From: Erwinia sp.
GTDB lineage: Bacteria > Pseudomonadota > Gammaproteobacteria > Enterobacterales > Enterobacteriaceae
Assembly (NCBI GenBank): GCA_964016415.1
Contig: OZ024666.1
Location: 1,903,310 to 1,967,309, forward strand
Direction of reading: 5' to 3'
Length of the DNA: 64,000 bases
Numbering within the stretch: the stretch's first letter is position 1; each line of letters begins with the position of its first letter. Positions 33,374-43,872 of this stretch are shown here, in pieces. A program made the translations under genes and the position numbers. Below the pieces are notes generated by a model. It had not been told where the DNA came from, did not search any database, and saw only the letters and a list, made by a program, of their open reading frames with translations.

Positions 33374-34218
33374 CGCGGGTTCTGAAAGCTGTCACATTTT
33401 CCAGGATCGCCTTGTTCAACCCCTTTTTTGAACCAATAATATTCTGCGTCACTGTGGTTCGCGATTGGTGTCGCTTCACCCATCCCCTGATTCCCAGAAC
33501 GAGTTATCATTTGAATAACAGAAGCAAGATTCTGCCATGTTACCCGATTCTGTACCGCCATATCACTCGCCCAGATACCGACAAAACAGTCACGCTGCCA
33601 TTCAGCCTGATTGCTAATCTCGGTTTTTAAGGCGGGTGTAGCGTTCTCCTGAATTTGCTTCAGTGCTGAATCAATCCCTAACAGATGTTGCACATGATAG
33701 GCAACCTGCCGCGCTATCAGATAACCAAGCGCAAACTCACTATCAGCAATGGGTTGATCGTGGAGTTGATCATAGAATGAAAGGTCCATATAGATTGTTG
33801 CAGTTGATGCACAATAAAAAGAGCCCGAATCTGACTGATTGTCAGTACATTCTGGTTGTGGTCTGTCACGATACATCACCAGACCAACAGGTTTCCAGGT
33901 ATTTCCTGCCTGCTGAAATATGGTTTTCCAGCTGGCCTGAACTGTGTCGAAAAGCGCTGAAGTTAACTTTTGCGCCTCATCATTCTGTGTATTATCAGTC
34001 TGCTGCGCCGTAGCTACGGAGGCAGCAGACACCTCTCTTGCAGAGCGTGTCGGACCCGTGAAATCCTGAATGTAGTAACCAGCGATCATTACCAGTAATA
34101 ACAGAATGACACCACCTTTGCCGCGTGGAATTCGAAATCGTCCAACGCCATGAGATAGCGGTTGTCGCTCTGCAGAGGTTAGCCGCCCTTCTATATGATG
34201 TCGTTCTTTCCTACGCAT
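33370..34218 (-). CDS. ypfJ: YpfJ-family protein with a degenerate zinc-protease motif
   Basis: 282 residues (E. coli YpfJ 287). Cytoplasmic basic N-terminus, one membrane segment (GGVILLLLVMIAGYYIQDF, about 34-52), then a periplasmic domain of the YpfJ zinc-metallopeptidase family (FYCASTATIYMDLSFYDQL, DCFVGIWAS, YYWFKKGVEQGDPGKCDSFQ). The family HExxH motif (AHEVGHH in E. coli) reads ARQVAYH here, so the first His, the catalytic Glu and a neighbouring His are all changed. The protein is otherwise intact, suggesting a pseudoenzyme. The start has AAAGGATG upstream; the ATGA end overlaps tmcA. Confidence 0.88.
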   Translation of the reverse strand: MRRKERHHIEGRLTSAERQPLSHGVGRFRIPRGKGGVILLLLVMIAGYYIQDFTGPTRSAREVSAASVATAQQTDNTQNDEAQKLTSALFDTVQASWKTIFQQAGNTWKPVGLVMYRDRPQPECTDNQSDSGSFYCASTATIYMDLSFYDQLHDQPIADSEFALGYLIARQVAYHVQHLLGIDSALKQIQENATPALKTEISNQAEWQRDCFVGIWASDMAVQNRVTWQNLASVIQMITRSGNQGMGEATPIANHSDAEYYWFKKGVEQGDPGKCDSFQNPR

Positions 34219-34352
34219 GACGCATCCTTTCAATACATGGAGAGAGTGTAAGCCGGGATACAACCCGGCAATGGCAGCGTATTATCGGAACAGAAACAAG
34301 ATGTTTATAACCTACAAAACGACGTCATAGTAGGCCACAGACCAACGAGGAT

Positions 34353-35066
34353 TTAGTCCAGGGTCACACCGAGACGTAACGCTACTTCTTCATAAGCCTC
34401 AATTAAACCACCAAGACTCTGACGGTAGCGGTCTTTATCCATTTTGTTGAGCGTCTCTTTATCCCATAAACGCGCACCGTCCGGAGAAAACTCATCACCC
34501 AACACTACTTCACCCTGAAACAGACCAAATTCCAGTTTAAAATCAACCAGAATCAGTCCTGCCTTATCAAACAACGCGCTTAACACATCATTGGCGCGAT
34601 AAGTCAGTTCACGCATTCTGGCGAGTTCAGTCTTACCAACCCAACCGAAAGTCTCACAGTACGAACTGTTGATCATGGGATCATGTTTAGCATCGTTTTT
34701 CAGAAAGAGGTCAAAAATCGGTGGATTAAGTATCATGCCCTCTTCCACTCCCAGACGTTTAACCAGAGAGCCTGCCGCGCGGTTACGAATCACACATTCT
34801 ACAGGCACCATATCCAGCTTTTTGACCAGGGCTTCATTGTCAGACAGCAAAGCTTCCACCTGGGTAGGGATTCCCGCCTGCTGTAACTGAGTCATAATGA
34901 AATGGTTAAACTTGTTATTGATCATTCCTTTGCGATCGAACTGTTCAATGCGCTCACCATCCAGTGCTGATGTATCATTGCGAAACTCCAGGATTAATAA
35001 ATCCAGATTATCGGTACTGTAAACCGTCTTCGCTTTTCCACGATACAACTCAGCTTGCTTTTTCAT
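34353..35066 (-). CDS. purC: SAICAR synthase
   Basis: Purine synthesis: joins CAIR and aspartate with ATP to give SAICAR. 237 residues, the E. coli length. Motifs: [14 protein letters not shown] (nucleotide loop), [60 protein letters not shown] and [12 protein letters not shown]. Downstream of bamC in the same direction but separated by a terminator, with its own PurR-type operator upstream. Confidence 0.97.
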   Translation of the reverse strand: MKKQAELYRGKAKTVYSTDNLDLLILEFRNDTSALDGERIEQFDRKGMINNKFNHFIMTQLQQAGIPTQVEALLSDNEALVKKLDMVPVECVIRNRAAGSLVKRLGVEEGMILNPPIFDLFLKNDAKHDPMINSSYCETFGWVGKTELARMRELTYRANDVLSALFDKAGLILVDFKLEFGLFQGEVVLGDEFSPDGARLWDKETLNKMDKDRYRQSLGGLIEAYEEVALRLGVTLD

Positions 35067-35174
35067 CTTACTTCACTCCACAGACAGAGGCTCTATCCTC
35101 TCTGTGCTACTGACACAGAGAGAAAATCATGTTTACCACACTGTACGCTGCGATTTGTTGCCCCGACTGATTGA

Positions 35175-35190
35175 AAGCAATCGTTTACGC
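35175..35190 (-). promoter_or_regulatory. PurR operator upstream of purC
   Basis: AAGCAATCGTTTACGC matches 12 of 16 positions of ACGCAAACGTTTTCGT including the central CG, about 110 bp upstream of the purC start. E. coli purC is PurR-repressed. Confidence 0.7.
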
Positions 35191-35199
35191 AGCGACAAG

Positions 35200-35223
35200 A
35201 AAAAAGGCCGGATAAGACCGGCC
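35200..35223 (-). terminator. Terminator after bamC
   Basis: On the minus strand GGCCGGTC-TTA-T-CCGGCC followed by TTTTTT, 7 bp after the bamC stop and next to the purC operator. Confidence 0.85.
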
Positions 35224-35229
35224 CGGATA

Positions 35230-36261
35230 TTACTTACTGAATGCCGCCTGGAAAACCTTAACCAGTGCATCATTTTGTGACTGGGACAAGGTGTGTCCCT
35301 TAGGGTCAATAAACTGCAGGCTGCTGCGGTTATCTAGATCTCCAACCTGAAGTTTGTACTCTCCATTGGCAAGTTCTGGATCAACACCGCCCAGATTTTC
35401 CCAGCTGTCAGGCGCACGGTAAGTCAGGGTTATGCTGCCCTGTGGACGATCTTTGTTACTCACTTTCATTCCCGCGCGTTGCAGGGCATCTGGCAAACGC
35501 GACCAGACTGTGCTGAAATTTGCCCGAACAATCAATAATGGTAAGCCAGTGTCATCAGCGCCACTTTGAACGTCCAGCTGCCCGGTATTACGATTGTTTT
35601 CTGCATCTCTGCGCTGAATTTCACGCTTATCAAGCTCAGTACTCAGTGCATTCATCATCTGCGAACGATAACGCTGCAACTGGATTAACGAAGTGATCTG
35701 AGACTCTTCTTGCTTAAGATCAAGTAATCTGACGGTCAGCGCCTGTTGATTGCCTTGCTGATCGACACTAATTTGATAACGCCCCTGATACTGATGGTCT
35801 TCATCAGCACGTTGCCAGTGAACCCAGCCTGTCGTCAGACTCTGGCGATCGTCGGCCCGACTCTCCACCGGAAAATGTTGCTGTTCGATGATACTCTGCA
35901 CTTCAGACCAAAGCCGCTGACCTGATGCGTTATCAAATAATAACACACTGTTATTGTTTGTAGATTGTGCTCGGGCACCATCAACCAACGCCAGAGCCTG
36001 GGCAGGAGGACGAATGTCAAGTTGTTTACCCAATAATCCACTGGTGTTACTTACGCGCGGAATATCATAATCGCCATTTTGTAAGGGTAAAATCATACCC
36101 GCGGGTGTACGCAGATCTCCAACATCAGTCGTTTGCAGATAAGATTCATCACCACTTACCTGACGTTTATAGCGCTGATCACTGGAACAGGAGGATAACA
36201 ACATGGCGAGCGAAAGCCCGACCACGCTTGCAACCAAAGATTTCTGTACTGAGTAAGACAT
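35230..36261 (-). CDS. bamC: Outer-membrane assembly lipoprotein BamC
   Basis: Lipoprotein of the BAM complex that inserts beta-barrel proteins in the outer membrane (formerly NlpB). 343 residues (E. coli 344). Signal peptide with lipobox LAMLLSSC (Cys about 25), the unstructured N-terminal segment that contacts BamD (SYLQTTDVGDLRTPAGM), then two helix-grip domains (about 100-210 and 225-343). GGGAGATGTA precedes the ATG. 15 bp after dapA, so co-transcribed with it. Confidence 0.95.
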   Translation of the reverse strand: MSYSVQKSLVASVVGLSLAMLLSSCSSDQRYKRQVSGDESYLQTTDVGDLRTPAGMILPLQNGDYDIPRVSNTSGLLGKQLDIRPPAQALALVDGARAQSTNNNSVLLFDNASGQRLWSEVQSIIEQQHFPVESRADDRQSLTTGWVHWQRADEDHQYQGRYQISVDQQGNQQALTVRLLDLKQEESQITSLIQLQRYRSQMMNALSTELDKREIQRRDAENNRNTGQLDVQSGADDTGLPLLIVRANFSTVWSRLPDALQRAGMKVSNKDRPQGSITLTYRAPDSWENLGGVDPELANGEYKLQVGDLDNRSSLQFIDPKGHTLSQSQNDALVKVFQAAFSK

Positions 36262-36276
36262 TACATCTCCCTAAAT

Positions 36277-37155
36277 TTAAAGCAAGCCTGCCTGGGTCAG
36301 TGCCTGCTCAACCACCGGACGTCCGGCATCGCTCATCGGCGTCATCGGTAACCGTAGTGTGTCAGTTGCGATTAATCCTAACTGTTTAGCAGCCCATTTT
36401 ACCGGGATAGGGTTCGCTTCAACAAATAGTTTATTATGCAGTGGCATCAAACGCTGATTCAGTCGTCTGGCCTCGCTAAAATTTCCGGCTTTTGCCATTG
36501 CACAAACTTCCGCCATCTCTCGCGCAGCGATATTCGCTGAGACAGAGATAACACCATGCCCCCCCAACTGCATAAAGTCCAGCGCACTGGCGTCATCGCC
36601 GCTAACCAGAATAAAAGTATCATCAACCAATGCCTGAATCTGGCTGACACGAGACAAATTACCTGTCGCTTCCTTTATGCCTGCAATGTTGGTGATTTCA
36701 GCCAAACGCCCAACTGTTTCGGGTAATAAATCGCACCCTGTACGCGAGGGTACATTATAGAGCAGTTGCGGTAAATCAGTGCTTTCAGCAATTGCTTTGA
36801 AATGCTGAAACAACCCTTCCTGGGTGGGACGGTTATAATAAGGTGTGACAGTAAGACACCCCACAACACCTGTATTCTCAAAACGTCTGGTCAGCGATAT
36901 ACCTTCCGCTGTGGCATTTGCTCCGGTTCCGGCAATAACTGGAATACGACCATCAGCCAGTTCCAGAGTGAGCATAACCACTTCACCATGCTCTTCATGG
37001 CTCAGTGTGGCCGACTCACCTGTTGTTCCTACAGAAACAATGGCAGATGTACCACTGGCGACATGATAATCAATTAGTTTTTTCAAACTCGCCTTGCAGA
37101 TATTACCTTTGTCATCCATCGGCGTAACGAGTGCAACAATACTTCCCGTAAACAT
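36277..37155 (-). CDS. dapA: 4-hydroxy-tetrahydrodipicolinate synthase
   Basis: First committed step of lysine/diaminopimelate synthesis, condensing pyruvate with aspartate semialdehyde. 292 residues as in E. coli. Schiff-base lysine in [14 protein letters not shown] (about 161), catalytic Tyr in [13 protein letters not shown] (about 133), and [15 protein letters not shown] strong GGGGGAAGG ribosome site. Divergent from gcvR. Confidence 0.97.
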   Translation of the reverse strand: MFTGSIVALVTPMDDKGNICKASLKKLIDYHVASGTSAIVSVGTTGESATLSHEEHGEVVMLTLELADGRIPVIAGTGANATAEGISLTRRFENTGVVGCLTVTPYYNRPTQEGLFQHFKAIAESTDLPQLLYNVPSRTGCDLLPETVGRLAEITNIAGIKEATGNLSRVSQIQALVDDTFILVSGDDASALDFMQLGGHGVISVSANIAAREMAEVCAMAKAGNFSEARRLNQRLMPLHNKLFVEANPIPVKWAAKQLGLIATDTLRLPMTPMSDAGRPVVEQALTQAGLL

Positions 37156-37297
37156 GAGCCTTCCCCCTCAAAAATCAGCTTTCAATGGTACGTTTTACTT
37201 CTATTGAAAAGCAAGCAGACAACGACGTTACCCCCTTGGCAGGCGATATTTTTTATGTTTTCCTTAGCGTTATCACAATTGCTAATCATTATGCTCA

Positions 37298-37858
37298 ATG
37301 GGACAGACTATTTTGCCGCAGTCAGCACCACGTTATGTAGTCATTACGGCACTTGGAACCGACAGACCGGGTATTGTTAATACCATTACCCGCCATGTCA
37401 GCAACTGCGACTGTAACATTGAAGACAGTCGTCTTGCCATGCTGGGAGAGGAGTTCACTTTTATTATGTTGCTTTCCGGCAGCCCGGAAGCCATCACACG
37501 GCTGGAAGCTACTCTGCCGCTCAGAGGCGCAGAGCTGGCACTGTTGATTGTGATGAAACGCACAAGTTCTGTGACAGCCAGAGCGTTGCCAATCACTGTG
37601 CGGGTTCAGGTGGACGTCACCGACTCCCCGCACATTATTGAGCGCTTTACAGCATTGTTTGATTCACAACGGATGAGTATCGCTGAATTAATCTCACGGA
37701 CTTCACCCGCCAACGATACCCATCCCTCACTGTTGTTTATTAGTATTACAACGCAAGGCCCTGAGCACTCTGATATCGCGGCGATCACGCAATCTTTTAA
37801 CAAACTATGTACAGAACTAAACGCACAAGGCACTATTAGCACCATTAAGCACCATTAA
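37298..37858 (+). CDS. gcvR: GcvR, glycine cleavage regulator
   Basis: Two ACT domains (residues about 13-85 and 97-175) that bind glycine and control GcvA by protein contact; no DNA-binding domain. 186 residues. RYVVITALGTDRPGIVNTIT and NIEDSRLAMLGEEFTFIMLL match E. coli GcvR almost exactly. The 3' end carries a tandem 10-bp duplication (AAGCACCATT-type) that sets the last codons and stop. No clear ribosome site precedes the chosen ATG; a TTG start is possible. Followed after 36 bp by bcp. Confidence 0.93.
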   Translation: MGQTILPQSAPRYVVITALGTDRPGIVNTITRHVSNCDCNIEDSRLAMLGEEFTFIMLLSGSPEAITRLEATLPLRGAELALLIVMKRTSSVTARALPITVRVQVDVTDSPHIIERFTALFDSQRMSIAELISRTSPANDTHPSLLFISITTQGPEHSDIAAITQSFNKLCTELNAQGTISTIKHH

Positions 37859-37894
37859 GCACCTACAGCATGATGACAAACGGGAGAGAGATTC

Positions 37895-38362
37895 ATGACA
37901 CCACTGAAAGCCGGTGATATTGCACCGAAATTCAGCTTACCAGATCAGGATGCAGAGCAGATCAACCTGACCGACTTTAGCGGACAGCGCGTTCTGGTCT
38001 ACTTTTATCCAAAGGCAATGACACCGGGGTGTACGGTTCAAGCCTGTGGTTTACGTGACAATATGGACGCCTTAAAAAAAGCGGGCGTTGAAGTGCTGGG
38101 GATCAGTACTGATAAACCAGAAAAGCTTTCACGTTTTGCTGAAAAAGAGCTGCTTAATTTCACACTCCTCTCTGATGAAGAGCATGTCGTTGCTGAACAG
38201 TTTGGGATATGGGGCGAAAAGACCTTCATGGGTAAAACCTATGATGGGATTCATCGCACCAGTTTTTTAATTGATGCTGAAGGAAAGATTGAAAAAGTCT
38301 TCGATGACTTTAAAACGTCAAATCACCATGATGTGGTACTGGAGTATCTGAATAACCACTGA
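37895..38362 (+). CDS. bcp: Thiol peroxidase Bcp (peroxiredoxin Q)
   Basis: Thioredoxin-dependent peroxidase reducing H2O2 and organic peroxides. 155 residues (E. coli 156). Peroxidatic Cys in TPGCTVQACGLRD (about 46) with the resolving Cys five residues later, the atypical 2-Cys arrangement of Bcp. GGGAGAG ribosome site; downstream of gcvR as in E. coli. Confidence 0.96.
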   Translation: MTPLKAGDIAPKFSLPDQDAEQINLTDFSGQRVLVYFYPKAMTPGCTVQACGLRDNMDALKKAGVEVLGISTDKPEKLSRFAEKELLNFTLLSDEEHVVAEQFGIWGEKTFMGKTYDGIHRTSFLIDAEGKIEKVFDDFKTSNHHDVVLEYLNNH

Positions 38363-38368
38363 TTCTCA

Positions 38369-38409
38369 GCCGGAGAATGACGAATTTACGCCACTCTCCG
38401 GCAATTTTT
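38369..38409 (+). terminator. Terminator after bcp
   Basis: GCCGGAGA (38369-38376) pairs with TCTCCGGC (38395-38402) across an 18-base loop, followed by AATTTTT. Confidence 0.7.
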
Positions 38410-38416
38410 CATCCGT

Positions 38417-39490
38417 TCAGTGCGAATTCTCTCTCTCTGCATCATCATCGCCAGGCCAAAGCTGCACCACAGCTTTGATCAGTGTTGCCAGCGGAATTGC
38501 AAAAAAGACTCCCCAGAAACCCCACAAACCACCAAAAATAAGCACCGAAAGAATGATAGCTAAAGGGGGTAAATTCACTGCTTCAGCGAATAACACAGGC
38601 ACCAGAATATTCCCATCCAGAGCCTGAATCACCACGTATACCGTAAACATCAACCAAAAATCACCCGTCACCCCCCATTGTGCCAGCCCGACACCTATCA
38701 CTGGTATCGTAACCACGAAAGCACCAACATAAGGTACCAGTACCGATACGCCCACCAGAACCCCCAGTAACAGGGCATAATTCATTCCCAGCGCAAGAAA
38801 AGCGAGCCACGACACCACCCCCACCACAAGCATTTCAATGGCTTTTCCCCGGATATAATTCGAGACTTGCTGATTCATCTCCAGCCACACTTCGCCCGCC
38901 AGCATATGATGGCGAGGGAGTCGTTTAGCTATGCCAGCGACCAGTTTTTCTTTGTCTTTCAGTAAAAAGAACACCATCAGTGGCACCAGAACCAGATAAA
39001 TTGCAACTGTCATCAAACCGACCAGAGAAGCAAGGGAGTACCTCAGTACCTGCTCTCCCATATCATTCACCCGACTGCGCAAATTTTCGATGATGATATC
39101 CACCAAACCGACATTCACTAACGTCGGGAAACGCTCAGGTAGATGGAGTGCCTGCTGATACAATCGCGTTAACATGCCAGGTAGATCGCTGAACAGGTGC
39201 AACCCTTGCTGCCAGGCCAATGGAACAATCACCAGGCCAATTACCAGAACTATAGCCGCGAAAATACTTAAAATAATCGACGCCGCGATGGTCCGCGAGC
39301 AGCCCCAGCGTTCAAGACGAGAAGTAGGCCATTCCAACAGATAGGCCACCACCAGCGCCACTAAGAGGGGTGTTAATAATTCATTGAAAAAATATAGTAT
39401 TCCGAAAATCACCAGTAAAATTGCCAGCAATGAGATGGCCTGGGGATCACTAAATCGTCGTTGATACCATTGTTGCAGCAAATTCCACAT
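38417..39490 (-). CDS. perM: PerM, AI-2E-family membrane protein
   Basis: 357-residue putative permease (E. coli PerM/YfgO 353). About eight membrane segments, the first three at residues about 18-90, a long extracytoplasmic/cytoplasmic loop, then the conserved C-terminal segments with GMNYALLLGVLVGVSVLVPY, VIQALDGNILVPVLFAEAVN and GGLWGFWGVFFAIPLATLIK. The family is annotated as AI-2 exporter or permease, but the substrate of PerM is not established. Converges on bcp. Confidence 0.9.
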   Translation of the reverse strand: MWNLLQQWYQRRFSDPQAISLLAILLVIFGILYFFNELLTPLLVALVVAYLLEWPTSRLERWGCSRTIAASIILSIFAAIVLVIGLVIVPLAWQQGLHLFSDLPGMLTRLYQQALHLPERFPTLVNVGLVDIIIENLRSRVNDMGEQVLRYSLASLVGLMTVAIYLVLVPLMVFFLLKDKEKLVAGIAKRLPRHHMLAGEVWLEMNQQVSNYIRGKAIEMLVVGVVSWLAFLALGMNYALLLGVLVGVSVLVPYVGAFVVTIPVIGVGLAQWGVTGDFWLMFTVYVVIQALDGNILVPVLFAEAVNLPPLAIILSVLIFGGLWGFWGVFFAIPLATLIKAVVQLWPGDDDAERENSH

Positions 39491-39647
39491 CGGCCAGTTC
39501 CTTGAAATGAATCATCAGGTGAGTTCTGCGGTGAAGGCGCTTCACCGCAATGCTAGCAGCAGGCGTGACCGCAATAAACAGATGCAGCAGGGTACACGAT
39601 GTCGGTGAAAAGTTCGAGCAGGGCAATTTGCTTATCGGCGAGGCTGA

Positions 39648-41224
39648 TCACTCGGGCCGGGAGGAGACAACAACCTGATTACGTCCTGCACTTTTCGCCT
39701 GATAAAGCGCTTCGTCAGCCCATTTAAAGGACTGTTCGACAGAGTATTGTCCGGCATGCCAAAATGCAACACCAACAGAAATGGTGATTTGTCCGACCAC
39801 ATCGTGCGATTCATTGGCAATGACAAAGCGTAAAAGCTCGGCGAGTTGCACGGTTGCCTCCCTGTTGGTTCCAGGCAAAATCATAAGAAACTCCTCACCC
39901 CCGTTGCGGCAGACAATATCACTTTGCCGGGCATGGCGTTTTAACTGCTCAGCAATGTTCTGAATGACCTGATCACCCATATCATGCCCCCAGGTATCAT
40001 TGACACGCTTAAAGTGGTCAATATCCAGTGCTAACACAGCAAACGACTGTTTTGTAGCGATGAAATATTCCAGCACCATTGACAACCCGCGCCGATTGAG
40101 CAAAGACGTCAGTGGGTCAGTTTGTACTTCGTACTTCAGTCTGCCAATTTTATCGTGCAGTAAACTTATCCCTATCAACATCGCACGTTTAATTTGTGAA
40201 GACTCGTAATACCAGGAACGAATGCCATTTATTTCGCTGGCCACTGCCTGAATATCCATCCTGCTCGCCTTACGTGCCAGTTGCCATAGTGGCAAGGCGA
40301 TAAGACGTGATAAGAACCAGGCAAGGAAGAGCGTCAGTATTGCGAAGGGTAAAGAGTTACGTAACACTTTAAGTATCAGACTGCTGAGAGGCAAAAGTGT
40401 GATTTTTGTCGGTTTCAGCGCCACTATCGTCCAGTCAGAGGAGGACACTGTGGCATAGCCGGCCACCATGGCTTCACTATTCGCCATTTTGACCTGAGCA
40501 GTGCCGTTGTCATTGATTTTTTTTCTTCGGCATTAATCAGAGGCTGAAACCACTTCTCTATCAGCTTACTGTCAGGATGGAACAATAAACGATTGTCCGC
40601 ATCCGTCACGTACAGTGAAGTCCCGTCACGATAAAATTGCTCGCCCAGTAATTTGTTCAGGATACTGTTCTTCGTCAGATAGATAGTGCCGCCAACAAAA
40701 CCGAGATACTGCCCGGATTTATTTTTTACCGGATAGGAAACAAACACAATCAGATTCCCAATTGCCGAAATTAGCGGGCCACTGATCAATGGCCGGCGGG
40801 CTGCCAGGGCCTGCTGTGTCGCCTGACTGGTAAGATACTGCCCTTTGAGTTTCAATGATTCAGGAGAGACAGCTTTTACCCACCCGCCAGCATCAACGTA
40901 AACCACCGAGTTAAAATTGCTGGTTTGCTTCCGCAGGCGATCGACTTCTTCCTGCAGTGCCGGGCTCTCTTCATCATTTACCTTCGCCAGCACTGCGGCG
41001 CTGTACGCAAGTTGCCCCTGAGCCTGCTGAAAAAAAATCTCAGTCGCTGACGCGAGTTTTGCTGCATAGACCCGGTTATACTCGAGGGTACTGTTAATTA
41101 ACACTTCCCGCTGAACACGCCATGTGGCATATAAAGAGTTCCCCAGGGTGATAATGATGCTCGCCATAGCCAGCAACGTTATCAGTGTGCGTAAATCATT
41201 TTTCAGCAAAGGGAACTTCAACAT
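39648..41224 (-). pseudogene. Membrane diguanylate cyclase (GGDEF), frameshifted or recoded
   Basis: Two overlapping frames form one gene of about 525 codons. The first (start 41224) has an N-terminal membrane helix and a periplasmic Cache-type sensor domain (residues about 40-235) and stops at 40424. The second gives the end of the sensor, TM2 (LPFAILTLFLAWFLSRLI) and a GGDEF domain with active site NGGEEF, metal-binding DIDHFKRVNDTWGH and an inhibitory RxxD site (RQSD) five residues upstream. The break is at a run of eight T (40517-40524). On the coding strand GAA AAA AAA TCA contains the -1 slippery heptamer A AAA AAA in the right phase, and a -1 slip yields KKINDNGTAQV, joining the domains. 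No gene of this type sits between perM and bepA in E. coli. Confidence 0.85.
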
Positions 41225-41660
41225 AAAACCTTCTTCTGTGTAAAATCTGGCGGTGATCAGATTTTTTCTGACGCATAGGACGACCCAAACATGCCCAATT
41301 GATTGTACACAACAATCATCTTTTAGAAACTAACCGATAACATTAGCATATCAAAAGCTAATTTTTAACCTGTCAGCGTCATAAAAGAGCAGTCAGACGT
41401 GTTCACATCACATCAGGAGATCTCTTGCGTTTCGTCAGTTATCGATTGCCGTGATGCGCTATAGTGCTATATCGGCGCGTTGAGCTAACTATGTATAAAA
41501 CAGCGCAAAAATAATGGTCTGCGATTTTTCTGCATAAGCAACCAAACACAATTTTTCCTTCCCGCAGTTGTGGGGTTAAGATAAGTTATTCGCTATGGAA
41601 ATACGGCACCGTCATTTACTGCATAATTTATGTATATTTTACAACAGGATGGGAATCACT
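41225..41660. other. Long intergenic region, divergent GGDEF gene/bepA
   Basis: 436 bp with no ORF that I can support. AT-rich near the GGDEF start. It should hold both divergent promoters; I could not assign boxes with confidence. Confidence 0.5.
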
Positions 41661-43109
41661 ATGCGTCACCGACTCAACACCGCAGTAGCCACTCTGTTTA
41701 TGTCATTGTTCACTTTCTCACCCGCTGCAATGGCAGATGTCAGTGATACGCTTCCCGAGATCGGAACCACGGCAGGCAGCACTCTGACTATCAGTCAGGA
41801 GATGCTGATGGGGGATTTTTATGTCCGCCAGCTACGGAGCAGCACACCATTGATCAACGATCCCCTGCTTAATAACTATATTAATCAGCTCGGAAAACGA
41901 ATGGTGGCCCACGCCTGGTCAGTAAAAACACCCTTCCATTTTTTTCTGATTGATAACGACCAGCTGAATGCGTTTGCTTTTTTTGGTGGTAACGTTGTCC
42001 TGCATTCAGCGTTGTTCCGTTACACTGATAACGAAAGTCAGTTAGCCTCAGTGATGGCGCACGAGATTTCCCATGTCACTCAACGTCATCTGGCCAGAGC
42101 CATGGAGGAGCAACGTCGTTCGGCACCCCTGACGTGGGCTGGCGCGCTCGGTTCTATTCTTCTGGCGATGGCGAATCCACAGGCAGGGATCGCCGCCCTG
42201 ACGGGAACACTCGCAGGCACCCAGCAAAACATCATCAGTTTTACACAACAAAATGAACAGGAAGCGGATCGTATCGGCATTCAGGTGTTGCAACGCGCAG
42301 GTTTTGATCCTGAAGCGATGCCCGATTTTCTGCAAAAACTGGCAGACCAGTCACGTTTCGCTTCCAAACCACCAGAAATACTGTTGACGCACCCGCTTCC
42401 GGATAGCCGCTTATCGGATATTCGTAATCGAGCCAACAAGATGAAGTCGATAGTGGTGCAATCTCCACTTGATTTTTATCTGGCTAAAGTCCGCATCCTC
42501 GGGATGTATTCTCGCGGACAAAATCAGCTCACCGACGAACTGCTCAATAACTGGCAACGCGGTAATGTACGTGAACAAAATGCCGCCACCTACGGTAAAG
42601 CCGTCCAGAATTTGCAAAAAAGAAACTTCGCCGCAGCAAAAAATTTGCTCACTCCCCTGCTGAATGCAGCCCCTGACAATATCTGGTATCTCGATTTAAT
42701 GACGGATATTGGCATCGGCTTAAAACAGCCCGAGCAGGCAATTACCCGTTTACAGGCCAGTAAAAGTCCCCATCCGGTGATTCAGTTAAATCTGGCAAAC
42801 GCATTGGTTGAAGCAGGCAAACCGGCTGAGGCCAGTAAAATTCTCTGGCGCTACACATGGCGCTATAAAGATGACCCTAATGGCTGGGCTCTGCTGGCGA
42901 AAGCCTCTGCTGACCAGCATATTAATGATGAGGAACTGGCAGCCAGAGCAGAAAGTTTAGCGCTTACCGGACAGTTGGATCAGGCAATACGCTGTCTGAG
43001 CAGTGCCAGCGCCTCTGTAGCCCTCGGGAGCCTGAAACAGTCACAATACGATGCCCGTATCGATCAATTACGTCAGTTACAGGCGCGTTTCAAACAGTTT
43101 GAGAAGTAA
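41661..43109 (+). CDS. bepA: Periplasmic metalloprotease/chaperone BepA
   Basis: Assists LptD assembly and degrades misassembled outer-membrane proteins. 482 residues (E. coli 487, YfgC). Signal peptide residues 1-26 ([18 protein letters not shown]), M48 peptidase domain with HEISH zinc motif (about 136) and third ligand Glu in NEQEADRIG (about 201), then C-terminal TPR repeats (about 310-480). The start at 41661 gives the proper signal peptide; an in-frame ATG 4 codons earlier and a longer frame are less likely. E. coli yfgD, normally next, is missing. Confidence 0.94.
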   Translation: MRHRLNTAVATLFMSLFTFSPAAMADVSDTLPEIGTTAGSTLTISQEMLMGDFYVRQLRSSTPLINDPLLNNYINQLGKRMVAHAWSVKTPFHFFLIDNDQLNAFAFFGGNVVLHSALFRYTDNESQLASVMAHEISHVTQRHLARAMEEQRRSAPLTWAGALGSILLAMANPQAGIAALTGTLAGTQQNIISFTQQNEQEADRIGIQVLQRAGFDPEAMPDFLQKLADQSRFASKPPEILLTHPLPDSRLSDIRNRANKMKSIVVQSPLDFYLAKVRILGMYSRGQNQLTDELLNNWQRGNVREQNAATYGKAVQNLQKRNFAAAKNLLTPLLNAAPDNIWYLDLMTDIGIGLKQPEQAITRLQASKSPHPVIQLNLANALVEAGKPAEASKILWRYTWRYKDDPNGWALLAKASADQHINDEELAARAESLALTGQLDQAIRCLSSASASVALGSLKQSQYDARIDQLRQLQARFKQFEK

Positions 43110-43170
43110 TCTACTGCACAGCGGGAAAGGCATATGGCCGTTCAGGTGTGGTCATTTTCTTTTTCTGTAC

Positions 43171-43872
43171 TTACAGTGTAAGAATCTCTTTCACAAAAGG
43201 AATTGTCAGCTTGCGCTGCTCACGAATAGAAGCACGATCGAGATTATCCAGCGCCGTAAACAGAGTACGCATTTCGCGGTCCAGGCGTTTCAGTAAAAAA
43301 CGTCCGGTCTCTTCCGGCAACTCGAAGCCACGCTGTGTGGCACGCAGTTGCAGTGCCTGTAATTTATCTTCATCAGAAAGCGGCATCAGCCGATAAATCT
43401 GTCCCCAGTCAAGACGCGAAGCCAAATCCGGCAAGACTAAATCGAGCTGACGCGGGGGCCGATTACCACTGATCAACAGCCGTGTTTTTCCTACTTCGAG
43501 AATACGATTATAAAGATCAAATACCGCCATTTCCCAAAGGGCATCGCCGGCAACACACTCAATGTTATCGATGCAAACCAGCGCCAGATGCTCCATGCCA
43601 TCCAGCACTTCAGGCACAAACCATCCCCTTTTATCGAGCGGCACATAGCCTACGGCTTCACCCCGGGCGGTTATCTCAGCACACGCAGCATGAAGCAGGT
43701 GACTTTTACCACCACCCTCCCTTGACCAGATATACAGATAGCCACCATGCGAATGCGCTAATATCGCCTTCAGGGCAGAAAGCAAAACCTGATTCTCACC
43801 CGGCCAGAAACTGCTCAGTGTTTCATCGTCGGGAAGGTATAAGGGTAATGAGAGCTGTGCAGGGGTATTCAG
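43171..43872 (-). CDS. hda: Hda, regulatory inactivator of DnaA (CTG start)
   Basis: AAA+ protein that, with the loaded sliding clamp, stimulates ATP hydrolysis by DnaA. Starting from CTG at 43870-43872 it is 233 residues, the E. coli length. The N-terminal clamp-binding motif is QLSLPL (residues 5-10), Walker A-like [14 protein letters not shown], Walker B VCIDNIE, and the arginine-finger region [12 protein letters not shown]. The start context AGGTGATTCTGAATACCCC is the same as in E. coli, where a CUG start is reported. A GTG two codons earlier is the alternative. Convergent with bepA. Confidence 0.93.
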   Translation of the reverse strand: MNTPAQLSLPLYLPDDETLSSFWPGENQVLLSALKAILAHSHGGYLYIWSREGGGKSHLLHAACAEITARGEAVGYVPLDKRGWFVPEVLDGMEHLALVCIDNIECVAGDALWEMAVFDLYNRILEVGKTRLLISGNRPPRQLDLVLPDLASRLDWGQIYRLMPLSDEDKLQALQLRATQRGFELPEETGRFLLKRLDREMRTLFTALDNLDRASIREQRKLTIPFVKEILTL

